NCBI GenBank assembly: GCA_946628005.1
Contig: CAMOWA010000014.1
Location: 1 to 35,456, forward strand
From: an uncultured Caryophanales bacterium
GTDB taxonomy: Bacteria > Bacillota_I > Bacilli_A > RF39 > UBA660
Reading direction: 5' to 3'
DNA length: 35,456 nt
Each line of letters begins with the position of its first letter. The first letter of the stretch is position 1. Shown in pieces: positions 6,971 through 13,499 of this stretch. Made by a program: the position numbers and the translations under genes. The notes beneath the pieces are model-generated. The model had not been told where the DNA came from and ran no database searches. It worked only from the letters and a program-made list of their open reading frames with translations.

Positions 6971-7519
6971 ATGGAAAATATACAAACAAATATATTTTAT
7001 GAAATAGATAAACAAAAAAACAAAGATCATGTAGCTACTCCTAGATGGGTAGTTGAAGACATTTACAAATTAATTGAAATCGAGTCATTTAATAATATTT
7101 GGTTTCCATTTAATAATTATGATTCACATTTTAAATTATATGCTGATGAATTAAAACTTAGATATAAAGCTACACATATTTTTGATGATTTAGGTAATGA
7201 TTTTTTTAAAACAGAGCCACCTAAAGATTGTGATTTATTAATTAGTAATCCACCATTTAGTGAACAAAATGAAATAATTAAAAGAACATTTGAATTAGTT
7301 GAACAGGCAAAAATAAAATCTTTTTGTTTACTATTACCATTAGCAACATTAGAAACACCAACTAGAGCAGAGATGTACGAAAAATATGTTGATAAATTAT
7401 CAATATTAATATTTAAAAAAAGAATAAAATTCTTAAATACAAAAGGCAGTTTTAATAAAGGATGTTGTTGGATTTGCTATAACATTCCAAATTTAAAAAG
7501 ACAAATATATTGGATATAG
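6971..7519 (+). CDS. Adenine-methyltransferase-like protein
   Basis: A 182-aa protein with the N6-adenine methyltransferase catalytic motif NPPF (93-96, in DLLISNPPFSEQNEI) and a following beta strand FCLLLPLATL. An N-terminal HVATPRWVVEDI helix and the strand IWFPFNNYDSHF stand where the SAM-binding FxGxG loop should be, but the glycines are missing, so cofactor binding is uncertain. It may methylate phage DNA to evade restriction, or be a degenerate relative; phage proteins of this kind carry several annotations. It lacks a visible target-recognition domain. Confidence 0.65.
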   Translation: MENIQTNIFYEIDKQKNKDHVATPRWVVEDIYKLIEIESFNNIWFPFNNYDSHFKLYADELKLRYKATHIFDDLGNDFFKTEPPKDCDLLISNPPFSEQNEIIKRTFELVEQAKIKSFCLLLPLATLETPTRAEMYEKYVDKLSILIFKKRIKFLNTKGSFNKGCCWICYNIPNLKRQIYWI

Positions 7520-7532
7520 AGGAGGAAATAAA

Positions 7533-7706
7533 ATGTATATATTAAAAATTAATGACAATAAAGCAATATTTTATAGTTTAGCATCTTTACAAGATGTTCT
7601 AAAAAGATGTTTTAGATTATCTTTAGAAGAAATAAGAATTGGTAGACCATATATATTTCAACGAAAAAATAAGCAGTCAGTCAAACTGTTACTTATTAGG
7701 AGATAG
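7533..7706 (+). CDS. Small hypothetical protein
   Basis: A 57-aa ORF with GAGGAGG about 7 nt before the ATG, filling the gap between the methyltransferase-like gene and the next gene. Its last codons contain the ribosome site (AGGAGA) of the downstream gene. Sequence ends in basic KLLLIRR. No motif recognised. Confidence 0.55.
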   Translation: MYILKINDNKAIFYSLASLQDVLKRCFRLSLEEIRIGRPYIFQRKNKQSVKLLLIRR

Positions 7707-7709
7707 AAT

Positions 7710-8102
7710 ATGGAATTATTGATAAGAAGTCAGAATAAGATGTCCTTAATAAAATATAACAAAAGTATTTGTATATCAAAAAATAATCCAGGTGTAATAA
7801 TTATAGATATTGATCTAAAAAAATCAGATAAAAAAGATGCATATAGCATATTTGTTGATGGTGAAATAGCAGGTACTTATTTATCCAAAGCAAGAGCATT
7901 AGAAGTACTTGATGAAATAAACAGTAAAATAAAAAGCCAATATCTTGTTAAATGTAATGCTTTATTAAAAGATGAAGATATGCAGAGAATAAAGAGGCAT
8001 TTAACAAAAGAATATTTAGGGGATTTTATTTTAGAAGCTCCACCCATTGAAATAAAACCATTAAATTCAAATATTATCTATTATGAAATGCCAGAAAAAT
8101 AA
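7710..8102 (+). CDS. Phage protein with RSQNK...LG-YxxxxRALEVLDEI domain
   Basis: A 130-aa protein. Residues 1-72 follow a pattern I recognise from uncharacterised Gram-positive phage proteins: (L)(L/W)IRSQ(N/D)K at the start, a central beta region, and YLSKARALEVLDEI closing the unit. The second half (about 78-130) is different and may be a fused domain with a LTKEYLGDF helix. No biochemical role is known to me. AGGAGA precedes the ATG. Confidence 0.7.
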   Translation: MELLIRSQNKMSLIKYNKSICISKNNPGVIIIDIDLKKSDKKDAYSIFVDGEIAGTYLSKARALEVLDEINSKIKSQYLVKCNALLKDEDMQRIKRHLTKEYLGDFILEAPPIEIKPLNSNIIYYEMPEK

Positions 8103-8111
8103 GGAGGAAAT

Positions 8112-8387
8112 ATGAAAAAAATTTTAAATATAACTACAGTATATATATTAAGCTGCATAGGATTAATAATGATTTTTACAGGATTATTATTAGAAATTAA
8201 TAATTTAAATAAACAAGTAAAAGAACAAAGCGAATTTATAAATGTTCAAGGTAATCAAATAAATAAATGCAATGCTGAAAACAGTTCTCTATATAAGAAC
8301 TATCTAGAATTAGAAGAAAAAAATATGGTATTGGAGGCGAAAAATAAAATATATGAAAAAGAATCAGAAACTAAGGGAAATAATTAA
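8112..8387 (+). CDS. Membrane-anchored coiled-coil protein
   Basis: A 91-aa protein with an N-terminal membrane anchor (about 7-27, ITTVYILSCIGLIMIFTGLL) followed by a long charged coiled coil to the end. Topologically it resembles an i-spanin, but it sits in the early region, far from the lysis genes, so a role in anchoring or sensing at the membrane is as likely. AGGAGG gives a strong start. Its 3' end overlaps the MazG-like gene by 35 bp. Confidence 0.65.
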   Translation: MKKILNITTVYILSCIGLIMIFTGLLLEINNLNKQVKEQSEFINVQGNQINKCNAENSSLYKNYLELEEKNMVLEAKNKIYEKESETKGNN

Positions 8388-8715
8388 TCATTATGGAATA
8401 GCAAAACAATTGAAATACTTACAAAGTGAAGTGTTTGAATTAAATGAAGCTGTTATAAAATACGAAGAGAGTAAAAGAAATCCACTAGATGTAATTGTCT
8501 CTGTCATCGAGCCAATATTTGCCTACATTAACAATAGAAAGCCAGTTAATATAAAAGAAAATATAGCTGGAGAACTAGCTGATGTAATGGTCATGTTAAA
8601 GCAAATTCAATTACATTATGATATCAAAACAGAAACTATTAACGAGATAATGTTATATAAAATAGACAGACAATTAGAAAGAATAAAAGGGGAATCTAAT
8701 GAAACTAATAATTAG
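8353..8715 (+). CDS. MazG-like nucleotide pyrophosphohydrolase
   Basis: A 120-aa all-helical protein with the metal-binding signature of the MazG/dUTPase superfamily: Glu26 and Glu29 in LQSEVFELNEA, Glu74 and Asp77 in AGELADVMVML. These enzymes hydrolyse NTPs or dNTPs to the monophosphate and help phages adjust nucleotide pools or blunt (p)ppGpp signalling. The stretch between the two motifs is longer than in minimal MazG. It overlaps the previous gene, and GGAGG lies about 14 nt upstream of the ATG, a little far. Confidence 0.8.
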   Translation: MKKNQKLREIINHYGIAKQLKYLQSEVFELNEAVIKYEESKRNPLDVIVSVIEPIFAYINNRKPVNIKENIAGELADVMVMLKQIQLHYDIKTETINEIMLYKIDRQLERIKGESNETNN

Positions 8716-8842
8716 AAAAGATTGTGATCCTAAATTTCTAAGTCTAAGAATGGTTAGAGAATATAGATTTAAAATAGTTGCTAAAATATTTAAACTATAT
8801 TGGAAATTAAAAGGATATGAAGTAGAGGAATTGGATTTATGA
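8699..8842 (+). CDS. Small basic hypothetical protein
   Basis: A 47-aa ORF overlapping the end of the MazG-like gene by 17 bp, with AGGGGAA upstream of the ATG. Rich in Arg, Lys and aromatic residues (VREYRFKIVAKIFKLYWKLK). It ends with an ATGA overlap into the next small gene. Function unknown. Confidence 0.5.
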   Translation: MKLIIRKDCDPKFLSLRMVREYRFKIVAKIFKLYWKLKGYEVEELDL

Positions 8843-8919
8843 AATATTTATTATTAATTGTTTTAGCAATAATTATCATATTTATATATTGTTGCTTAAA
8901 GGTAGGAGGTAAATCATAA
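8839..8919 (+). CDS. Tiny single-helix membrane protein
   Basis: A 26-aa peptide that is one hydrophobic helix (LLLIVLAIIIIFIYCC) with a short KVGGKS tail. It starts by ATGA overlap, and its own last codons hold the GGAGG ribosome site of the next gene. Similar in size and design to the 5951 peptide. Function unknown. Confidence 0.5.
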   Translation: MKYLLLIVLAIIIIFIYCCLKVGGKS

Positions 8920-9276
8920 ATGATGGAATCACAAATAGGTATTAAAAAAATATCAATAATAAATGATGATGGAACTTCATCAGAAATAGCATCTGGAACA
9001 ATTAATGCAAATATTAAATCTTTGGAAGATGATTGGGATTTATTTAAACAATCATTACAAACAGGTCTTGAAAAATCTTTTTATTTCACATTAAAAAAAA
9101 TTAGATATAGAAGAAAAAAGAAGAACAGCAGGTGGATTTTAACAAAGACATATGTGACAGCAGCAACTATCCTTGATTTTTTAGGTCCTCTATATTTAAA
9201 CCCAAGAAAGAAGAAAAGTCCTAAAGGATTATTTATAAAAGTTGGAAGGAAGCATAAATGCCAAATAAGACATTAG
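8920..9276 (+). CDS. Hypothetical protein with basic C-terminal half
   Basis: A 118-aa protein; either ATG 8920 or 8923 could start it, both served by the GGAGG at 8906. The N-terminal third (IGIKKISIINDDGTSSEIAS) is beta-like and acidic; residues 60-118 are strongly basic (RYRRKKKNSR, NPRKKKSPKG). No family recognised. Confidence 0.65.
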   Translation: MMESQIGIKKISIINDDGTSSEIASGTINANIKSLEDDWDLFKQSLQTGLEKSFYFTLKKIRYRRKKKNSRWILTKTYVTAATILDFLGPLYLNPRKKKSPKGLFIKVGRKHKCQIRH

Positions 9277-9422
9277 AAGAATATGAAAAATTATATGGCT
9301 ATAAAATAGATGATTATCCTATTTTGATAATTTGCGATGCTTGTTTCCAAAAGTTGATAAAAGAGTATCCAATAGAACAATTTAAAAAAGAAATATTAGA
9401 TAAGGAAGTGAAAGATAATTGA
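9258..9422 (+). CDS. Small hypothetical protein
   Basis: A 54-aa ORF overlapping the previous gene by 19 bp, with AAGGAAG upstream of its ATG. It contains ILIICDACFQKLIKEYP, with a CxxC pair too short to be a full zinc site on its own. Its end overlaps the TTG start of the next gene. Confidence 0.55.
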   Translation: MPNKTLEEYEKLYGYKIDDYPILIICDACFQKLIKEYPIEQFKKEILDKEVKDN

Positions 9423-9784
9423 AAGCTAGTATAAGATATAAAATGCATGATTTTATATATGAAGATAAGCAGGAAAAAAAGCATTCTAAATTAATATGCA
9501 AGCTATCTAGTGATGAAGAAGCACTCGAAAAATATATATCTGAATATGAAAAAATGCAAAGAGATGTAGAAAATCATAAAGAAAAATCTAAAAAACAAAA
9601 TCAAAAAATAAAACAACTACAAAAAGAAAAAAAAATCAATGATTATAATTTTGAATCTGCTGAAAGGTGTATTAGAAATATTAAATGGAAGTTAAGGGAA
9701 GTTCCAGACTATGAAGTAGATCCAATAATGGGAGCAATCCAGGAATATATTAATAATTATGCGAAGGAGAAGAAATATGTTTAG
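9419..9784 (+). CDS. Coiled-coil hypothetical protein
   Basis: A 121-aa protein that starts at TTG with AAGGAAGTG upstream. Residues 35-80 are a continuous charged coiled coil; the C-terminus (about 85-120) is a separate helical piece with REVPDYEVDPIMGAIQEYI. It overlaps the PspA-like gene by 8 bp, so the two products may work together. No family recognised. Confidence 0.6.
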   Translation: MKASIRYKMHDFIYEDKQEKKHSKLICKLSSDEEALEKYISEYEKMQRDVENHKEKSKKQNQKIKQLQKEKKINDYNFESAERCIRNIKWKLREVPDYEVDPIMGAIQEYINNYAKEKKYV

Positions 9785-10427
9785 AAAAATAAAAATAGTA
9801 CTTGAAAAATTATTTAATAAAATAGTTCATGTATCATCTGTAGAGGAATTAGAAGAACAAAAAAAATTAATGAAAGCGACTCTTGATAAAGTTCAAGAAA
9901 ATAAAAACAATACTAAAGCTGAATTAAAAATAGAACAAGAAAAATTATCAGAAGCACAATATGACTTAAAATGTCTTGAAAGAAAAATAGAAGAATATAT
10001 TAAAGACAATGATATGAAAAAAGCTAAGGAAGGTTATCAATACAAATTACAGCTAGAAAAAGATATAAATAGATCAAAAAGGAATATATCAGCTTTTAAT
10101 TCAATGGTAAGTAGCATTCAAAATCAAATCAATATCTATAAATCAAAAATAGATCAAATTGATAACAATATTGACGAATTAAAGGCAAAAGAAAAATTTA
10201 CCGAAACAGCAAAACAATTTAGAAATGACATGAATTCATTAGAATGTAAAGATATAAAAGATATAACTAGTGAAATAAACAAGGCTTTTTATTCAGAAAA
10301 ATTTGCTTTAAAAGATATACAAAAGCAAGATGATAAAAGTATTAACAAATATATACAAAAAGATCAAATGTCATTTGACGAATATGTTGCAAAAATAAAA
10401 AATAAAAATACTAAGGAGGATAAATAA
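9777..10427 (+). CDS. PspA/IM30-like coiled-coil protein
   Basis: A 216-aa protein, nearly all helical coiled coil (about 20-175), with a basic amphipathic N-terminus (MFRKIKIVLEKLFNKIV). The run of helices and spacings (KKAKEGYQYKLQLEKDI, then NSMVSSIQNQINIYKSKID) looks like PspA/IM30, membrane-binding proteins of the ESCRT-III superfamily about 220 aa long that respond to envelope stress. The ATG at 9777 follows AAGGAG; upstream codons in frame overlap the previous gene. Generic coiled-coil similarity is the main alternative, so the family call is tentative. Confidence 0.5.
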   Translation: MFRKIKIVLEKLFNKIVHVSSVEELEEQKKLMKATLDKVQENKNNTKAELKIEQEKLSEAQYDLKCLERKIEEYIKDNDMKKAKEGYQYKLQLEKDINRSKRNISAFNSMVSSIQNQINIYKSKIDQIDNNIDELKAKEKFTETAKQFRNDMNSLECKDIKDITSEINKAFYSEKFALKDIQKQDDKSINKYIQKDQMSFDEYVAKIKNKNTKEDK

Positions 10428-10498
10428 TGAAATTAATAATCCATCTGCTTGCATATTATTTTTGTTATAAGTTGGGGCAAATGAGTAGAGAGAGGTAA
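10427..10498 (+). CDS. Tiny hypothetical peptide
   Basis: A 23-aa ORF that overlaps the previous stop by one base and has AAGGAGG about 8 nt upstream. It is mildly hydrophobic at the start (LIIHLLAYYFCY) and ends with a basic REREK-like tail (MSRER). The ribosome site for the next gene (GAGAGAGG) lies in its last codons. Confidence 0.4.
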   Translation: MKLIIHLLAYYFCYKLGQMSRER

Positions 10499-10504
10499 TT
10501 GATT

Positions 10505-10690
10505 ATGTTATCAAAAGAAAAAGAACTACAGAATTTAGATGCTACTTCCAAATTTGAATTAGAATCATATGAATTTAAGAATAAAGATTTTATAGACAAA
10601 TTTAATAAAATTATTCCTTTATTTCATTATCAAAAAGTATATTTAGATTTATTGATAGAAAAGAGTAAAAGAGGAAGTGATAAAGAGTGA
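10505..10690 (+). CDS. Small hypothetical protein
   Basis: A 61-aa helical, acidic/basic mixed protein. ATG 10505 has AGAGAGG at about 10 nt; a TTG at 10499 is in frame but too close. Its last seven codons match those of the 10705-11082 gene almost exactly (SDKE end), as if the gene ends were duplicated. Confidence 0.55.
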   Translation: MLSKEKELQNLDATSKFELESYEFKNKDFIDKFNKIIPLFHYQKVYLDLLIEKSKRGSDKE

Positions 10691-10704
10691 GCAAAGAATA
10701 ATTT

Positions 10705-11082
10705 ATGAAAATGCTAGAACAAGCAAAAGAAGATGAATATGGTAGATTATATGTTTTAGGAAAATATAATAATAAAATTTATTTTGGAACAATGACTACT
10801 GTTTGTGAAGATATATTTGTATTAGATCATAGTGAAGAAAATTTAGATACTGCCGAGCTTTATGATAGACACTTTTGGAATGATGATACTTTTGAAGCAT
10901 TTGTTATTTCAAATAGACATAACGAAAAAATTGAATATAAGCAACCAAAAAGAATTAAACCATTAAATTTGGGTGTAACAACACAACACATGAAATATAT
11001 GCAAGACAAAATAAATGAAATAATTAAGGTATGCAATAGATATGAATGTATTATTGAAAAAGAGGATAGTGATAAAGAGTGA
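10705..11082 (+). CDS. Hypothetical protein
   Basis: A 125-aa protein with a beta-like N-terminal domain (YGRLYVLGKYNNKIYFGTM) and a helical C-terminus. The ribosome site is weak (AAAGAA). A second ATG at 10711 is possible. It shares its C-terminal sequence with the upstream 61-aa gene. No family recognised. Confidence 0.65.
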   Translation: MKMLEQAKEDEYGRLYVLGKYNNKIYFGTMTTVCEDIFVLDHSEENLDTAELYDRHFWNDDTFEAFVISNRHNEKIEYKQPKRIKPLNLGVTTQHMKYMQDKINEIIKVCNRYECIIEKEDSDKE

Positions 11083-11369
11083 AATTATGTGCTATTGATC
11101 CAAAAGAATTAGAAGAAAAAATATTAACTAGGTTTGCAGAAAATCAAAATGATGAACTATTAGAAGACTTATCAGATTACGTAATTAATTCACAAAAAGA
11201 AATAGAAAGACTAAATAAAAGAATACTTACATTAGAAGAAACAATAAGGAGAGCAAACAATAATGTTCTAAAAGATATTGCTATGATTAAAACACATGAA
11301 ATGATAAAACAAGAAATAGTACAAAGACTATTTGAAACATCAAAAATGCTGAAAAAAGGAAGTGATTAG
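11079..11369 (+). CDS. Coiled-coil hypothetical protein
   Basis: A 96-aa helical protein starting at GTG within the previous gene's stop region, with GAGGA about 12 nt upstream. Residues 35-60 form a coiled coil. The end (KKGSD) again resembles the gene-junction repeat seen at 10671 and 11062, and that sequence supplies the ribosome site for the recombinase gene. Function unknown. Confidence 0.6.
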   Translation: MKLCAIDPKELEEKILTRFAENQNDELLEDLSDYVINSQKEIERLNKRILTLEETIRRANNNVLKDIAMIKTHEMIKQEIVQRLFETSKMLKKGSD

Positions 11370-11987
11370 GTGGCTAAGTATTATCCAATAAAATATGGTA
11401 GATCTACTGTAAGACCATTAAAAAAAGAAGATGCATCTAATTTAATGATAATGCTCCAGAAGAAAAGAGATAATGAGCCTAATGAGACTTTAAAGAAGAT
11501 GTATGATAGAGATTATTTACTAGTTAAATTAGGATTAAACACAGCATTTAGGATTAATGATCTATTAAAGATACAAGTAAATGAAAATCTTATTAAAGGT
11601 ATTATGTATATTAGAGAGAATAAAACAAGGAAAGAACAATATTGGGAATTAAATCCTAAACTACATAAGGATGTAATGGATTATATATCCAGGAATAATC
11701 TATATGATGGTGAATACTTATTTCCATCAAGAGTAGGTACTAATAAACCTATAACTTCAACTAATGCTTGGATGAGGATAAAGAAGTATACAAAAGAATT
11801 AGGAATAAATTATTTAGTAGGATGTCATTCATTGAGAAAATGCTTTGCTAGAACATTCTATGAGAACACAAAAGATTTAATTACATTACAGAAAATGTTA
11901 AATCATTCTAGTCCACAGGTTACATTAATTTATATATGCTGGGATGATGAAGATCAATTAAAATCGAGAAAAGATTTTTATTTTTAA
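11370..11987 (+). CDS. Tyrosine recombinase (XerD-like), catalytic domain only
   Basis: A 205-aa protein with the full catalytic set of tyrosine recombinases: Arg61 (NTAFRINDLL), Lys85, His153 and Arg156 (GCHSLRKC), His179 (MLNHSS) and Tyr188 as nucleophile. The usual N-terminal core-binding/arm domains are mostly missing (about 45 residues precede the catalytic fold, versus 100-170 in integrases). GTG start with AAGGAAG upstream. The phage already has a serine integrase, so this protein more likely resolves multimers, inverts DNA or acts in replication. It is the last early gene before the late regulator. Confidence 0.88.
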   Translation: MAKYYPIKYGRSTVRPLKKEDASNLMIMLQKKRDNEPNETLKKMYDRDYLLVKLGLNTAFRINDLLKIQVNENLIKGIMYIRENKTRKEQYWELNPKLHKDVMDYISRNNLYDGEYLFPSRVGTNKPITSTNAWMRIKKYTKELGINYLVGCHSLRKCFARTFYENTKDLITLQKMLNHSSPQVTLIYICWDDEDQLKSRKDFYF

Positions 11988-12106
11988 AAGTATATAATTA
12001 AAAAAATGAAAATTACAAAGTAGATACTAAAAATAGATGTGAATAAAATATTGAAAAACATTTAATAAATAAAAGAAAAATATCCACAATGTTGGTACTA
12101 AAACGA

Positions 12107-12136
12107 ACTTAACAGAATTATCTCATTTTGTTAAGT
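12107..12136. promoter_or_regulatory. Dyad upstream of the late regulator
   Basis: ACTTAACA (12107-12114) and TGTTAAGT (12129-12136) form a perfect 8-bp inverted repeat with a 14-bp spacer, about 35 bp before the late-regulator start. It lies in the 183-bp gene-free gap 11988-12170, which is otherwise A-rich with no clear consensus promoter. It could be an operator; no T-run follows, so it is not a terminator. Confidence 0.35.
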
Positions 12137-12170
12137 ATAGGATAGGGGTTGTTGGATAGGAAGGAGTCAA

Positions 12171-12566
12171 ATGAGTGAAAAAGAATTAAGTCAATATTAT
12201 TGGTTAAAACAAGAAATAAAAAGATTAGAAGACAGTATAGTTGAATTTGGATCTGGAGTGGGAGCCATTAAATATAACGATTCTATTAAATCTACTAAAA
12301 AAGTGGATTCTATCCAGGAAAAAAAAGTAGAACTTATAGATCAACTAATTGAGTTCAGATTAAGTGCCTTAGAAAAGTATTTAGAAATTGAGAGATATAT
12401 TGAGACAGTCGATGATAGCGAAATTAGACACATTATGAGACTTAGATTTCTTGACTTAAAGGATTGGTCAACCATAGGTGAAGAAATCAATTGTGATAGG
12501 ACTACAGCAGCTAGAAAACTAAGAAAATATATTAAGTTTCAAAAAGTTGCCCACAAATCCCATTGA
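12171..12566 (+). CDS. Late transcription regulator, DUF1492 / sigma region-4 type
   Basis: A 131-aa protein. An N-terminal coiled coil (about 5-28) with a serine-rich insert is followed by the C-terminal helix-turn-helix IRHIMRLRFLDLKDWSTIGEEINCDRTTAARKL (95-127), matching sigma-70 region 4 and the DUF1492/ArpU/RinA group. Such proteins stand between early and late genes and switch on packaging, structural and lysis transcription. The position directly before the HNH, holin and structural modules supports this. Strong AAGGAG start. Confidence 0.8.
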   Translation: MSEKELSQYYWLKQEIKRLEDSIVEFGSGVGAIKYNDSIKSTKKVDSIQEKKVELIDQLIEFRLSALEKYLEIERYIETVDDSEIRHIMRLRFLDLKDWSTIGEEINCDRTTAARKLRKYIKFQKVAHKSH

Positions 12567-12598
12567 TTCTGTGATATTGTATATTGTAGAAAATAATC

Positions 12599-12621
12599 AA
12601 GAGAGAAAAACTCTCTTTTTT
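12599..12621 (+). terminator. Terminator after the late regulator
   Basis: AAGAGAG (12599-12605), loop AAAAA, CTCTCTT (12611-12617), running into a T-run (12616-12621) and a further TGTTTT. A typical intrinsic terminator that closes the early transcript, so the late genes must have their own promoter nearby. Confidence 0.8.
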
Positions 12622-12670
12622 GTTTTCTAAATATCTTATATGGCACTTATCTTAACAGATAGTGGAAGGC

Positions 12671-12727
12671 AGTGATAAACTGCCTAGAGTTGATATATTT
12701 TATATCTATTCTAGGGTGTTTATCACT
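12671..12727. other. 57-bp near-perfect dyad upstream of an HNH gene
   Basis: Around the centre at 12699 the sequence folds back on itself: AGTGATAAAC (12671-12680) pairs with GTTTATCACT (12718-12727), CCTAGA (12683-12688) with TCTAGG (12710-12715), and GATATA (12692-12697) with TATATC (12701-12706), leaving a TTT loop and two small mismatched bulges. It lies between a terminator and the RBS of the HNH-like gene (12739). It could be a late-promoter operator, an mRNA processing or stabilising stem, or a DNA site for the nuclease next to it. No T-run follows. Confidence 0.6.
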
Positions 12728-12752
12728 AAAAAATAATTTGAGGTGCATTCAT

Positions 12753-13136
12753 ATGAAAAATATAACGAGTGAAATGCTAAAGATTTATGTACCTTATTCT
12801 AATTTGGATTGGATGAACTATAAGTTAGTAAAAAAAGATGTAACTTTTCATCATATCCAAAAAAGATGTGATAATGGTGCAAGAACTATTGAGAATGGTT
12901 GTTTACTCATGCCTAATGCACATAATTATTTACATTTGATTGAATTTAAAGATATTGAGACATATACTGCTTTAAATAAAATATTTAAATATATTAATCA
13001 GCAGAGATATGAGCCTACAACCGAGCAAAGAGAACTAATTGAATATCTATTAGTTCAATTTGAAACTGAACACAGATGGGATAAAGGTAGCAAAGGTAAG
13101 CTACTTTTAAAACATAAATATTTAGAAAGATGGTAA
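12753..13136 (+). CDS. HNH-like endonuclease domain protein
   Basis: A 127-aa protein with the core TFHHIQKRCDNGARTIENGC followed by LLMPNAHNYLHLIE, which matches the His-His...Asn...His layout of HNH nucleases (first HH, central ENG, final H..LH), but without the usual CxxC zinc pairs. The ATG at 12753 has TGAGGTG upstream; a longer reading frame begins at 12672 inside the dyad and is unlikely. It is the first late gene. It may nick or cleave DNA in packaging or recombination. Confidence 0.7.
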   Translation: MKNITSEMLKIYVPYSNLDWMNYKLVKKDVTFHHIQKRCDNGARTIENGCLLMPNAHNYLHLIEFKDIETYTALNKIFKYINQQRYEPTTEQRELIEYLLVQFETEHRWDKGSKGKLLLKHKYLERW

Positions 13137-13163
13137 GAACGAGAATATCGTTCTTTTTCTTTT
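13135..13163 (+). terminator. Terminator after the HNH-like gene
   Basis: AAGAACGA (13135-13142), loop GAATA, TCGTTCTT (13148-13155) and a T-rich tail. The stem begins inside the TAA stop codon of the HNH-like gene. Readthrough or a new promoter is needed for the holin gene 20 bp further. Confidence 0.75.
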
Positions 13164-13180
13164 GGAAAGGAGATGTGTTT

Positions 13181-13378
13181 ATGAATTTAAGATGGTGGAA
13201 AGCAGCAGGAATAAGAGCAATTAAGACAGTTGCTCAAACTGCAGTTGCAATGATTGGAACTAGTGCTGTTATGGGTGATGTTGATTGGATCATGGTAGGC
13301 AGTGCCAGTTTATTAGCAGGAATACTAAGTTTATTAACTAGTGTTGCTGGTTTACCAGAATTAGAAAATGAAAAATAG
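13181..13378 (+). CDS. Holin, phage r1t type
   Basis: A 65-aa protein with two hydrophobic helices (about 14-33 and 38-57) around a short GDVDW turn, an N-terminal RWWKAAGIRAIKT and a charged PELENEK end. This matches small r1t-family holins, which form membrane lesions that release the endolysin. The endolysin gene follows within about 110 bp. AAAGGAGA precedes the ATG at 13181; upstream codons in frame run through the terminator and are unlikely to be translated. Confidence 0.85.
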   Translation: MNLRWWKAAGIRAIKTVAQTAVAMIGTSAVMGDVDWIMVGSASLLAGILSLLTSVAGLPELENEK

Positions 13379-13394
13379 AAATGGAGTGATTTAA

Positions 13395-13499
13395 ATGGCA
13401 ACAGAAAAAGTTGTAGAAAAAGTTGAAGAAGAAGTTGTTGAAGTAGTCGGAGATGATGAAGCAGTAATTAAAGAAGAAGGTGCTGAAAATGAAGGCTAA
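13395..13499 (+). CDS. Tiny acidic peptide between holin and endolysin
   Basis: A 34-aa ORF made almost wholly of Glu, Val, Lys and Asp (VVEKVEEEVVEVVGDD). GGAGTGAT precedes its ATG and its 3' end overlaps the endolysin start by 11 bp, so it may serve in translational coupling. Function unknown. Confidence 0.5.
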   Translation: MATEKVVEKVEEEVVEVVGDDEAVIKEEGAENEG

